Of a stretch of 64,000 nucleotides of DNA, positions 26,576 to 35,088 are shown piece by piece. A program made the position numbers and the translations under genes. Source of the DNA: Tahibacter harae (GTDB taxonomy: Bacteria > Pseudomonadota > Gammaproteobacteria > Xanthomonadales > Rhodanobacteraceae); the NCBI RefSeq assembly GCF_024437735.1, contig NZ_JANFQO010000006.1, positions 1-64,000 of the forward strand, given 5' to 3'. Position 1 is the first letter of the stretch. Each line of letters opens with the position of its first letter. The notes beneath the pieces were generated by a model that saw only the letters and a list, made by a program, of their open reading frames with translations, was not told the DNA's origin and ran no database searches.

Positions 26576-26744
26576 GCGCCGCCGCCGTCGCCGGGCCGAC
26601 AGGCCCGCCGCGTGCAGGCGGCCGCGACCATGGCGGCATGCGCCGCGCCCGCCCGGGCCGCGCGCTTATGCCGCCAGGCTTACAACCTGTCGCCCGCGCG
26701 GCGGTCTTGCTATCGTCCGCCGCCTCCGGAGCAAGGTGGCGGCA

Positions 26745-28220
26745 ATGATTTCCCAGGAAGAATTCCAGGCGCTGGCCGAGGAAGGCTACAACCGTATCCC
26801 GCTGATGCGCGAAGTGCTGTCCGACCTGGACACGCCGCTGTCGGTGTATCTCAAGCTGGCCGACGGGCCTTACACCTACCTGCTGGAATCCATCGAAGGC
26901 GGCGAATCCTGGGGCCGCCATTCCATCATCGGCCTGCCCTGCCGGCGCGTATACAGCCTGCGCGGCACTACGCTGACCGTGTCCGAGCTGGGCGAGACCG
27001 TGGAAACGCGCGAACTGGCCGACCCGCTGGCCGACGTGGATGCGCTGCGCCGGCACTACCGCGTGCCGCGCCTGCCCCAGCTGCCCGCCTTCAGCGGCGG
27101 TCTGGTCGGCTACTTCGGCTTCGAGACCATTGGCTACATCGAGCCGCGCCTGGCCGGCTGGGACAAGCCCGACCAGCTCGGCACGCCCGATGCGCTGCTG
27201 ATGCTGTCGGAGGAAGTCGCCGTCTTCGACAACCTCAAGGGCCGGCTGTACCTGATCGTCCACGCCGATCCGTCCGAACCGCGCGCCTACGCCCGCGCCG
27301 TGCGCCGGCTGGACGAGCTGAGCTTCCGCCTGCGCCATTCCGGCTCCAGCTACCCCGAGGTGCTGGATCCGAAGCTGCTGGACGAGGGCGATTTCGTTTC
27401 CGGCTTCACCCGCGAAGGCTTCATCGAGGCAGTGGAAAAAAGCAAGGAGTACATTCGTTCCGGCGACGTGTTCCAGGTGGTGCTGTCGCAGCGCATGAGC
27501 GTGCCGTTCCGCGCCCGCCCGGTCGATGTCTACCGTGCGCTGCGTGCGCTGAATCCTTCGCCGTACATGTATTTCCTCGACCTCGGCGGCTACCAGATCG
27601 TCGGTTCCTCGCCGGAGATCCTGGTGCGCCTGAAGCAGGGGCGGGTGGTGCTGCGTCCCATTGCCGGCACGCGCCCGCGCGGCGCGACGGCGGAAGCCGA
27701 CCAGGCGCTGGAACGCGAGCTGCTGGCCGATCCCAAGGAGCGCGCCGAACATCTCATGCTGATCGATCTGGGCCGCAACGACGTGGGCCGCGTCGCCCGC
27801 ACCGGTACGGTCACGGTGACCGAGAGCTTCGCCGTCGAGCGCTATTCCCATGTCATGCACATCGTGTCGCAGGTCGAGGGCGATCTTGCCGACGGCCTGA
27901 GCTACATGGACGTACTGCGCGCCAGTTTCCCCGCCGGCACCGTCAGCGGCGCGCCCAAGATCCGCGCGCTGGAAGTGATCCAGGAACTCGAACCCATACG
28001 CCGCAATATCTACTCCGGCGCGGTCGGCTATATCGGCTGGTGGGGCGACGGCGACACCGCCATCGCGATCCGCACCGCGGTGATCCAGGACGGCCGCCTG
28101 CACGTCCAGGCCGGCGCCGGCATCGTCTACGACTCCGACCCGGCGACCGAGTGGGACGAGACCATGAACAAGGGCCGGGCGCTGTTCCGCGCGGTGGCGC
28201 AGGCGGTGAGCGGGCTTTGA
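26745..28220 (+). CDS. trpE: Anthranilate synthase component I
   Basis: This 491-residue enzyme makes anthranilate from chorismate, the first step of tryptophan synthesis, with TrpG supplying ammonia. The N-terminal domain carries the tryptophan-feedback motif LLESIEGG. The chorismate-binding domain has PIAGTRPRGAT, IDLGRNDVGRVAR and FPAGTVSGAPKIRA. The start at 26745 has AAGGTGG 6-12 nt upstream. No Trp-rich leader peptide is visible in the 169-bp upstream gap. trpG does not follow here. A hairpin with a T-run ends the gene. Confidence 0.96.
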   Translation: MISQEEFQALAEEGYNRIPLMREVLSDLDTPLSVYLKLADGPYTYLLESIEGGESWGRHSIIGLPCRRVYSLRGTTLTVSELGETVETRELADPLADVDALRRHYRVPRLPQLPAFSGGLVGYFGFETIGYIEPRLAGWDKPDQLGTPDALLMLSEEVAVFDNLKGRLYLIVHADPSEPRAYARAVRRLDELSFRLRHSGSSYPEVLDPKLLDEGDFVSGFTREGFIEAVEKSKEYIRSGDVFQVVLSQRMSVPFRARPVDVYRALRALNPSPYMYFLDLGGYQIVGSSPEILVRLKQGRVVLRPIAGTRPRGATAEADQALERELLADPKERAEHLMLIDLGRNDVGRVARTGTVTVTESFAVERYSHVMHIVSQVEGDLADGLSYMDVLRASFPAGTVSGAPKIRALEVIQELEPIRRNIYSGAVGYIGWWGDGDTAIAIRTAVIQDGRLHVQAGAGIVYDSDPATEWDETMNKGRALFRAVAQAVSGL

Positions 28221-28223
28221 TTT

Positions 28224-28249
28224 GCCGGGTGGATTTTTCCCGGCTTTTT
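28224..28249 (+). terminator. Rho-independent terminator after trpE
   Basis: GCCGGG (28224-28229) and CCCGGC (28239-28244) form a 6-bp GC stem with a 9-nt loop, followed directly by TTTTT. It starts 4 nt after the trpE stop. This is the clearest intrinsic terminator in the window. Confidence 0.75.
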
Positions 28250-28326
28250 CCTCTGTGGATCTCCCTGGTTTTTTCCTCTTGCGGGAAATCCATGTCCGGA
28301 AATGAAGCCGGCTGCAGCACGCTTTA

Positions 28327-28361
28327 GCCCTCTCCCCCAAGCTTGCTTTGGGGGAGAGGGC
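28327..28361. repeat. Dispersed palindrome, CCCTCTCCCCCAA family
   Basis: A perfect 14-bp stem (GCCCTCTCCCCCAA at 28327-28340 with TTGGGGGAGAGGGC at 28348-28361) surrounds a 7-nt loop. A GGTGAGGGGG tail follows. The same element recurs near 37.3, 37.5 and 41.0 kb. Confidence 0.85.
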
Positions 28362-28481
28362 TGGGTGAGGGGGAAACGACAAACCCCGCCGCAGCATTTG
28401 AGTTTCCGCCATGATTTTCAGCACCAGAGCTTTCGGCGAAACTTCGGGCTTCATGGCTTTCTGATGCGTCGCCCCCTCGCC

Positions 28482-28526
28482 CGACCCTCTGCCCCAAGCG
28501 CGTGAACGCATTTGGGCAGAGGGTCG
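28482..28526. repeat. Dispersed palindrome, CGACCCTCTGCCCC variant
   Basis: Arms CGACCCTCTGCCCCAA (28482-28497) and TTTGGGCAGAGGGTCG (28511-28526) pair nearly perfectly around GCGCGTGAACGCA-type loop sequence, itself partly self-complementary. It is a diverged relative of the element at 28327 and close in its loop to the copy at 41027. Confidence 0.8.
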
Positions 28527-28727
28527 AAGCGCCCGCCTGCAACCCACCAGGCTGTCCCCGCCGCACCGCCGCCAGGTGCGCGCCCGGCCGCGCTGTCATC
28601 AAACCGCCACCGTAAGCTGCAAGGCTCTGCTGCTGGCCTGCAACGCTGCTGTCATCCGGCGGCAATCAAAGTCAAATGTCACATGTGTAGTTAGTCATTA
28701 ATTGCCATGGACGATTACGGTGTACGC

Positions 28728-29876
28728 ATGAAGCACTCCTCCGCCATCGTGGTCGGCGCGGGCATTGTGGGGCTGGCGCTGGCGCGGGCCCTGGCTGTGC
28801 AGGGTGTCCGCGTGGTCGTGTTTGAACGGCATGAGCGCGCCGTCGGCGCGTCGGCGCGCAACCCGGGCCTGGTGTTGCCGCTGGGCGTGGCCGAGGGGCC
28901 GGCGCTGGAGCAGGCGCGGCGTTCCCGCGCGGTATGGCGCGAGTTCTGCGAGGCTGCCGATGTCTGGTACGACGCTTCAGGCTGCCTGCTGCCGGCCTGG
29001 CAGGACGACGAGGCCGCCGTAATGCAGGAATTCGCCGCCGGCGCGCACCGCGGCGGCGAATGGCTGGGGCCGGCCGCCGCGCGCGAGCGCTGCCAGCTGC
29101 TGCCGGCCCGCGGCCTGCGCGGCGCGCTGTGGAGCAGCGAGGAAATGTTGGTCGATCCGCGCGTCGCGCTGCGCCAGCTGCCGGCCTGGCTGGCGGATCG
29201 CCATGACGTCGAATTCCGCTGGAAGCACGCGGTCACGCGGGTCGAGCACCCGTATGTCTGGAGCGGCGGGCGCCGCCACGCCGCCGACGTGATCTATCTC
29301 ACCGGCGGCGCCGATCTGCCCGCGCTGGTGCCGGCGCTGTCCGCGGCCGGTGCGGTGCGGCTGCAGCGTCAGCCCGCGGCGCGCCTGGTGAACCAGCCCG
29401 AGGGCTGGCGCCTGCCGCTGCCGCTGGGCAATGCCGCACTGCTGCCGCAGCTGGCCGCCTTCGCCGGATTGCCCGCCCTGCCGCGGCTGCGCGAGCGGCT
29501 GGCGCAGGAGGGCGGCAGCGGCCTGCTGCTGCTGCAGAACGGCAGCGGCGAGATCCTCGCCCTGCCCGAGGGCGAAAGCGGCGACGATGCCGGCAACGAC
29601 AGCTTGCGTCAGCGCCGTGTCCTCGATGCGGTGCGCGGCCTGGCCCAGTTGCCCGACTGCCGCCTGCAACAGACCTGGCAGGCCGCACAGGCGCTGGGCG
29701 CCGGCGAAGGCGCGGTCGCCATCGCCGACGGCGTGACCGCCGTAGCCACGCCGGGTGCCGGCCTCGGCATGACGCTGGCATTCGGCCTGGCCGAGGATGT
29801 GGTAGCGGGACGCTGCCGCGCCCAGGTTTTGCCGGTGCCGCCAGCCGGTGCGCGCCGCGTCGAAGCGATACGCTAG
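28728..29876 (+). CDS. FAD-dependent oxidoreductase (DAO family, TIGR03364-like)
   Basis: This flavoprotein of about 382 residues begins with a Rossmann dinucleotide fold (IVVGAGIVGLALARALAVQG, then VVVFERHE) and the DAO-type GASARNPGLVLPLG. The C-terminal TPGAGLGMTLAFGLAEDV helps bind FAD. It resembles the DAO-like enzymes described near phosphonate-use genes, but no phosphonate genes are visible here. An alternative ATG at 28707 adds seven residues; neither start has a strong ribosome-binding site, and 28728 gives the usual short lead into the first strand. Substrate unknown. Confidence 0.8.
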   Translation: MKHSSAIVVGAGIVGLALARALAVQGVRVVVFERHERAVGASARNPGLVLPLGVAEGPALEQARRSRAVWREFCEAADVWYDASGCLLPAWQDDEAAVMQEFAAGAHRGGEWLGPAAARERCQLLPARGLRGALWSSEEMLVDPRVALRQLPAWLADRHDVEFRWKHAVTRVEHPYVWSGGRRHAADVIYLTGGADLPALVPALSAAGAVRLQRQPAARLVNQPEGWRLPLPLGNAALLPQLAAFAGLPALPRLRERLAQEGGSGLLLLQNGSGEILALPEGESGDDAGNDSLRQRRVLDAVRGLAQLPDCRLQQTWQAAQALGAGEGAVAIADGVTAVATPGAGLGMTLAFGLAEDVVAGRCRAQVLPVPPAGARRVEAIR

Positions 29877-30091
29877 CGGCGGCGCCGTGCGCATTGCGGC
29901 ATCGCAGCGCGCTTCTGCGTACCGCGGGACCACATGCACCGTACGCATCGCGCGGACCGCATGGATCGACGTACCGCAAGAACCACACGGCACAGCACGC
30001 GCCGCACCGCATGGCATCGCACGCACCACATCGTCCGCTGCCGCCGCGCTTTCCCGACAGCGACAGCGGCGCAGGAAACTCCGTCGTGTCC

Positions 30092-31906
30092 TCAGCGCAC
30101 GCCGTGCATCAGCCGCCGCAGCAACGGCGCCGCGACCAGCGCGGCCAGGCCGCAGCCCACGCCGATCAGCAGCAGCACCCAGAACAGATGCGCGTACTTG
30201 GCGCCGGCCTCGGCGAAGGCGAGGGTGGCGCCTTCGGGGATCTCGATGGCGGCGAGCTTGCCCAATTGCGCGGCCAGGGTTTCCGAGAACGCCGTAGCCA
30301 GGAACCAGGTGCCCATCATCAGGCTGACCACGCGCGGCACCGACAGCTGCGTCACCGCGGAAAGGCCTACGGGCGACAGGCACATTTCGCCCAGCTCCAG
30401 CACCAGATAGGCCAGCACCAGCCACCATACGCTGGCCTGCACGCCGCTGGCGCCGGCCTGCTCCGCGGCCCAGATCAGCGGCAGGAAGGACAGCCCGGCC
30501 AGCAGCAGTCCCAGGGCGGATTTCACCGGCTTGGACGGATCCGCGCCGCGCCGGTCCAGCCAGCCCCACAGCCCGCTGAACAGCGGCGCCAGCAGCACCA
30601 GGAACAGCGCGCCGAGATAGGTCAGCGAGCCTGCGGTCTGCGGCAGCACCACGCAGTCGCGCACCAGCATCAGCAGGCCGGCCAGCGCCACCGTGCCGAA
30701 CAGCAGGCGCGGCGCGCGCGAATGCGGATCGCGGTCGGACAGGCGCGCGGCCACGACAAAGGCTCCGGGCGCCAGCAGCAGCACGCTGGTCGACCAGGGC
30801 GCGGTGCGCAGGAACAGCGAAAGATTGGCGCCCCAGTCGCCGCTCCAGACGATGGGCGGCGTCGCCTGCACCAGCGCGGGCACCACGTCCTTGGTCAGCA
30901 GGCGGTCGGTGAAGGTGACCCAGGAGCCGTAGGTCTGCTCGTACAGGGTGAAGAACACCAGGCACATGGCGATCATGGCCATCAGCGCGAGCATCTGGTC
31001 GCGCTGTACTTTGCTGCATTTGAACGTAATGAACCAGGCGAACCAGCCCAGCACGGCCAGCATCATCAGGATCATCAGCGCCAGGGCCAGGGTGATCTCG
31101 CCGCCGAGCTTGAACGCACCGTTGGCCACCGCCCACATCAGCCCGGCCAGCGGCAACAGCCCGGCGAGAGCCGCGGCATAGATCAGCCATTCGCGCGGTA
31201 CGCCGGCCACGCGCTCGCGCAGCTTCTGCGGCGCCGGCGCCTCGGCATGGCCGTGCAGGTATTTCTGGCCCCAGAGGAATTGCAGCAGTCCCAGCAGCAT
31301 GCCCAGGCCGGCGATGCCGAAGCCGTAGCTCCAGCCCAGGGTCTCGCCCAGATAGCCGCAGACGATGGACGCGAGCAGGGAGCCCAGGTTGATGCCGGCA
31401 TAGAACAGCGCGAAGCCCGAATCGCGGCGCGGATCGTCGGCCGCATAGAGCTTGCCGACGATGGTGGAGATGTTCGGCTTGAGGAAACCCACCCCCATGA
31501 TGATCAGTGCGAGCGAGAAATAGAACACGTAAAGGGCGTTTTCGTCCCGCTGCACCACGCCGCCGGCGAGACTGGCCTCGTGCCCTTCCACCGCCATGCC
31601 CGCATGGCCCAGCACCAGCAGCAGGCCGCCGAACAGCACCGCCTTGCGCATGCCCAGCCAGCGGTCGGCCAGCATGCCGCCGATCACCGGCAGGCAGTAG
31701 ACCAGGCCGCCGTAGGCGCCGAGCACGTCCAGGCCGACGTTGTCGCCGAACTTGTGATGGCGCAGCAGGTAGAGCAGCAGCAGCGCCTTCATGCCATAGA
31801 ACGAGAAGCGCTCCCACATCTCGGTGAAGAAGCAGACGTAGACGCCCTTGGGATGACCGAGGAAATTGTCCGTGGATGGCGCGGCGGCGATGGCGTTGGA
31901 TGACAT
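30092..31906 (-). CDS. POT/PTR-family proton-dependent peptide transporter
   Basis: This 604-residue inner-membrane protein has the PTR signature FFTEMWERFSFYGMKALLLL near the N-terminus and GGMLADRWLGMRKAVLFGG after it. A long hydrophobic profile of about 14 helices follows. Family members take up di- and tripeptides with protons. The start at 31906 is the family-like Met; a much longer open frame upstream has no transporter features. It lies in a neighbourhood with an OPT transporter and a secreted S9 peptidase, which suggests peptide scavenging. Confidence 0.93.
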   Translation of the reverse strand: MSSNAIAAAPSTDNFLGHPKGVYVCFFTEMWERFSFYGMKALLLLYLLRHHKFGDNVGLDVLGAYGGLVYCLPVIGGMLADRWLGMRKAVLFGGLLLVLGHAGMAVEGHEASLAGGVVQRDENALYVFYFSLALIIMGVGFLKPNISTIVGKLYAADDPRRDSGFALFYAGINLGSLLASIVCGYLGETLGWSYGFGIAGLGMLLGLLQFLWGQKYLHGHAEAPAPQKLRERVAGVPREWLIYAAALAGLLPLAGLMWAVANGAFKLGGEITLALALMILMMLAVLGWFAWFITFKCSKVQRDQMLALMAMIAMCLVFFTLYEQTYGSWVTFTDRLLTKDVVPALVQATPPIVWSGDWGANLSLFLRTAPWSTSVLLLAPGAFVVAARLSDRDPHSRAPRLLFGTVALAGLLMLVRDCVVLPQTAGSLTYLGALFLVLLAPLFSGLWGWLDRRGADPSKPVKSALGLLLAGLSFLPLIWAAEQAGASGVQASVWWLVLAYLVLELGEMCLSPVGLSAVTQLSVPRVVSLMMGTWFLATAFSETLAAQLGKLAAIEIPEGATLAFAEAGAKYAHLFWVLLLIGVGCGLAALVAAPLLRRLMHGVR

Positions 31907-32128
31907 GGAAAACCTGTGGTCGAAGCAGAAGACGGCCGGCGGCGCCAGGATGACGGCGCCGGGCCGCGCGGACGGGAAGCGGTGTTGCCGTGCCGAGCAT
32001 AAACGGCGGACGGCCTGCCAGGCGGACCGCGCGCGTCGGATCGGCCCGGGATGGCGGAAACGGCGCGCGCTGCGGCCCGGTATGGGCCAAGGTTTGCGGC
32101 GCCGCGCCGGGATTCGTACTGTAGCCGG

Positions 32129-32830
32129 ATGAATCCCACGACGATGCGTTCCCTGTTCCTCCTGCTCGCCGGCCTGTATGCCGGCAGCGCCGCCGCCGGT
32201 GTCGCGGTTATTTCGGCCGATGCGGGCGCAGCGCCCGAACCTGCCGCCGCGAAGGCGGACTCCGCAAAGCCCGCGCCCGATGCCGCCGCGGCGCGCGATG
32301 CCTTTCTCGCGCAGCTGCGCGCGCACTGCGGCAAGGCCTATGCCGGCCGCATAGTCGCCGACACCCCGCCCAGTGCCGACAACCCCTTCGCCGGCAAGCC
32401 CCTGGTCATGCACCTGCGCGACTGCACGGCGGACACGCTGCGCATTCCCTTCCACGTCGGCGACGACCGCTCGCGCACCTGGATCATCACGCGCCTGGAC
32501 GGCGGCCGGCTGCGCCTCAAGCACGATCACCGCCACGAGGACGGCAGTTCCGATGCGATGACCCCGTACGGCGGCGAGACCCAGGCCGCCGACCGCGACG
32601 CCGCAGCGGACCGCTGGCGCTACGAATTCCCGGCCGATGCGGAATCCAAGGCACTGTTCCAGAAGCTGGACCGGGCGGTGTCGATACCGAATGTCTGGGC
32701 GCTGGAACTGGACGGACAGCGCTTCATCTACGAACTGGCGCGGCCCGGGCGGCTGTTCCGGGTGGAGTTCGATCTGGGCAAGCCGCAGAAGCTGCCGCCG
32801 GCGGCGTGGGGTGCGGAATCGCGCAAGTGA
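32129..32830 (+). CDS. Secreted protein of unknown function
   Basis: This 233-residue protein has a signal peptide (about 1-24, ending SAAAG) and a Pro/Ala-rich linker. The mature domain contains the segments AHCGKAYAGRIVAD, HLRDCTADTLRIPFHVGDD and IITRLDGGRLRLKHDHRHEDGSSD. Two cysteines may form a disulfide. I recognise no named family, though the pattern looks conserved and envelope-located. A second start at 32144 would shorten the signal peptide slightly. It is divergent from the POT gene. Confidence 0.72.
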   Translation: MNPTTMRSLFLLLAGLYAGSAAAGVAVISADAGAAPEPAAAKADSAKPAPDAAAARDAFLAQLRAHCGKAYAGRIVADTPPSADNPFAGKPLVMHLRDCTADTLRIPFHVGDDRSRTWIITRLDGGRLRLKHDHRHEDGSSDAMTPYGGETQAADRDAAADRWRYEFPADAESKALFQKLDRAVSIPNVWALELDGQRFIYELARPGRLFRVEFDLGKPQKLPPAAWGAESRK

Positions 32831-33078
32831 GGTCCGTGCTGCCGATGGATTAATCCACATCGGGAAAAGCGGCGCAGCTGGCCTCGCTTGGGGCCGGTTG
32901 CAGGTTCTGTCGCACAGTTTTTTGCGCGGCGCAGCAAAAATCACCATGACCAATGGCAGGGTAGGTCGCCGGTGATGCCATCGCGCTTTCCGGGCATCCA
33001 GCCCCGCACCCATCCCGGTTATGCTTGGCGCCCCCGCGCCAGCCGCGCGGCCGTGTTTTCCGCGATTCCGGAGTCCGC

Positions 33079-35010
33079 ATGAGTACACCTGCCGTTCCGC
33101 AGCTGACCGTACGCGCCGTCGTGCTGTCGGTGGTGCTGGCGATGATCCTCGCCGCCGCCAATACCTACCTCGGCCTGTTCGCCGGCCTGACCATCGCCAC
33201 GGCGATTCCCGCCGCCGTGATCTCCATGGCCGTGCTGCGCGTATTGGGCGGCGGCACCATCCTGGAAAACAATATCGTGCAGACCGGCGCCTCGGCCGGC
33301 TCGTCCATCGCCGCGGGCGTGATCTTCACCATCCCCGCGCTGATCATCCTCAACTACTGGCAGGACTTCCGCTATTCCTGGGTGCTGGCCATCGCCGGCC
33401 TGGGCGGCCTGCTGGGCGTGCTGTTCTCGGTGCCGCTGCGCCGTTCCATGATCGTGGAAGAACCGCTGCCGTTCCCTGAAGGCAAGGCCGCGGCCGAAGT
33501 GCTCAAGGCCGGCGAGAACCCCGGCCCGGGCATCAAGATCCTGGCGATTTCCGGCGCCATCGGCGCCCTGGTCAAGCTGATGGCCGAGAGCGGCCTGCGC
33601 ATGATCCCGGACAACGCCTCCGGCGCGACCTTCTTCGGCAAGTTCCTCGGCTACATGGGCACCAACCTGTCGCCGGCGCTGCTGGGCGTGGGTTACATCG
33701 TCGGCCTGAACATCGGCATCGTCGTGCTCTCGGGCAGCGTGCTGTCGTACAACATCGCCATTCCGCTGTTCCACCTGTTTGCGCAGAGCCTGGACCCGGA
33801 ACTGGCCACGCGCCTGGCCGGCCTGGGCGCGGCCGAAGCCGCCGGCCTGATCCGCGCCGAGAAGGTGCGCTACCTCGGCGTCGGCGCCATGCTGATCGGC
33901 GGCATGTGGACCTTGTTCTCGCTGCGCAAGTCGCTGCTGTCGGGCATCAAGAGCGGTATCGCCGCCGCGCGCAAGGGCGGTACGGAAAACGTCGCCGAGA
34001 CCGAGCGCGACCTGCCCATGAAGTGGATGCTGATTGCGCTGGTGCTGTTCGTGCTGCCGCTGCTGCTGCTGTATCAGGCCATCGTGGGCAACTGGGTGGT
34101 CAGCGTGCCCATGGCCATCATCATGGTAGTGGCGGGCTTCCTGTTCGTATCGGTGTCGGGCTATCTCGCCGGCCTGGTCGGTTCCAGCAACAACCCGGTC
34201 TCGGGCATCACCATCGCCACCATCCTGTTCGCCTCGGTGGTACTGATGCTGCTGCTGGGCCGCGATTCGCCCATAGGCGCGGTGGCCGCCATCATGATCG
34301 GCGCCGTGGTCTGCTGCGCGGCCGCGGTCGGCGGCGACAACCTGCAGGATCTCAAGGCGGGTTACCTGGTCGGTGCCACGCCGTGGAAGCAGCAGGTGAT
34401 GCTGGCCATCGGCGCGCTGTCCTGCGCCCTGGTGATGGCGCCGGTGCTGAACCTGCTTGCCACCGCCTACGGCATAGGCCCGGCCACGCCGGAGCATCCC
34501 AATTCGCTCAATGCGCCCCAGGCCACGCTGATGGCCTCGGTGGCGAAGGGCCTGTTCGGCGGCAAGCTGCCCTGGGACATGATCGGCCTGGGCGCCGTGA
34601 TCGGCGCGGCCATCATTGCTTACGACGAATGGTTGAAGGCGCGCAAGTCGCACTTCCGCGTGCCGGTGCTGGCCGCGGCCATCGGCATCTACCTGCCGCT
34701 GGAACTGATGGTGCCCATCTTCCTCGGCGGCGTGCTGTCCTACATCGTCGAGCGCCGCTTCGGCGTGCCGGCCACGGACGAGGAAGCGCGCGACCGCGTG
34801 CACCGTCCGGGCACCCTGTTCGCCGCCGGCCTTATCACCGGCGAGGCGCTGATGGGCATAGGCATAGCCGTGCCCATCGTGCTGAGCGAGCGCGCCGATG
34901 TGCTGGCCCTGCCGACGCCGTGGCACCTGGGCCAGTTCGCCGGCCTGATCGTGCTGGGCATCACTGGCTGGCTGCTGTACCGCACCGCGATCAAGGGCCA
35001 GGGCCAGTGA
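33079..35010 (+). CDS. OPT-family oligopeptide transporter
   Basis: This 643-residue membrane protein matches bacterial OPT transporters: NTYLGLFAGLTIATAIPAAV near the N-terminus, ILENNIVQTGASAGSSIAAG, and late helices around LELMVPIFLGGVLSYIVE. The start at 33079 has GGAG 6-9 nt upstream. TTATGCT about 60 bp upstream may be a -10 element. OPT proteins move oligopeptides or metal chelates, usually with protons. It is 78 bp ahead of the secreted S9 peptidase, possibly in one transcript. Confidence 0.92.
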   Translation: MSTPAVPQLTVRAVVLSVVLAMILAAANTYLGLFAGLTIATAIPAAVISMAVLRVLGGGTILENNIVQTGASAGSSIAAGVIFTIPALIILNYWQDFRYSWVLAIAGLGGLLGVLFSVPLRRSMIVEEPLPFPEGKAAAEVLKAGENPGPGIKILAISGAIGALVKLMAESGLRMIPDNASGATFFGKFLGYMGTNLSPALLGVGYIVGLNIGIVVLSGSVLSYNIAIPLFHLFAQSLDPELATRLAGLGAAEAAGLIRAEKVRYLGVGAMLIGGMWTLFSLRKSLLSGIKSGIAAARKGGTENVAETERDLPMKWMLIALVLFVLPLLLLYQAIVGNWVVSVPMAIIMVVAGFLFVSVSGYLAGLVGSSNNPVSGITIATILFASVVLMLLLGRDSPIGAVAAIMIGAVVCCAAAVGGDNLQDLKAGYLVGATPWKQQVMLAIGALSCALVMAPVLNLLATAYGIGPATPEHPNSLNAPQATLMASVAKGLFGGKLPWDMIGLGAVIGAAIIAYDEWLKARKSHFRVPVLAAAIGIYLPLELMVPIFLGGVLSYIVERRFGVPATDEEARDRVHRPGTLFAAGLITGEALMGIGIAVPIVLSERADVLALPTPWHLGQFAGLIVLGITGWLLYRTAIKGQGQ

Positions 35011-35088
35011 GCCCGCGCCGGCGGCCGCGCCGCCGGCGTGCCTTGTGAAGAACTATTGTTTTCCACCTTTCCGATGATGGACGGACTC

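Larger units (their letters stand above)
28250..28727. other. Intergenic region with two C-rich/G-rich palindromes
   Basis: The gap of about 480 bp between trpE and the FAD-oxidoreductase gene has no plausible gene. It holds palindromes at 28327-28361 and 28482-28526, plus a less GC-rich segment at about 28670-28706 just before the next gene, where a promoter could lie. Confidence 0.55.

Noticed and set aside
26576-26744. A tryptophan leader peptide upstream of trpE
   Set aside because: The short frames in this gap contain no Trp run, and no competing stems were seen.
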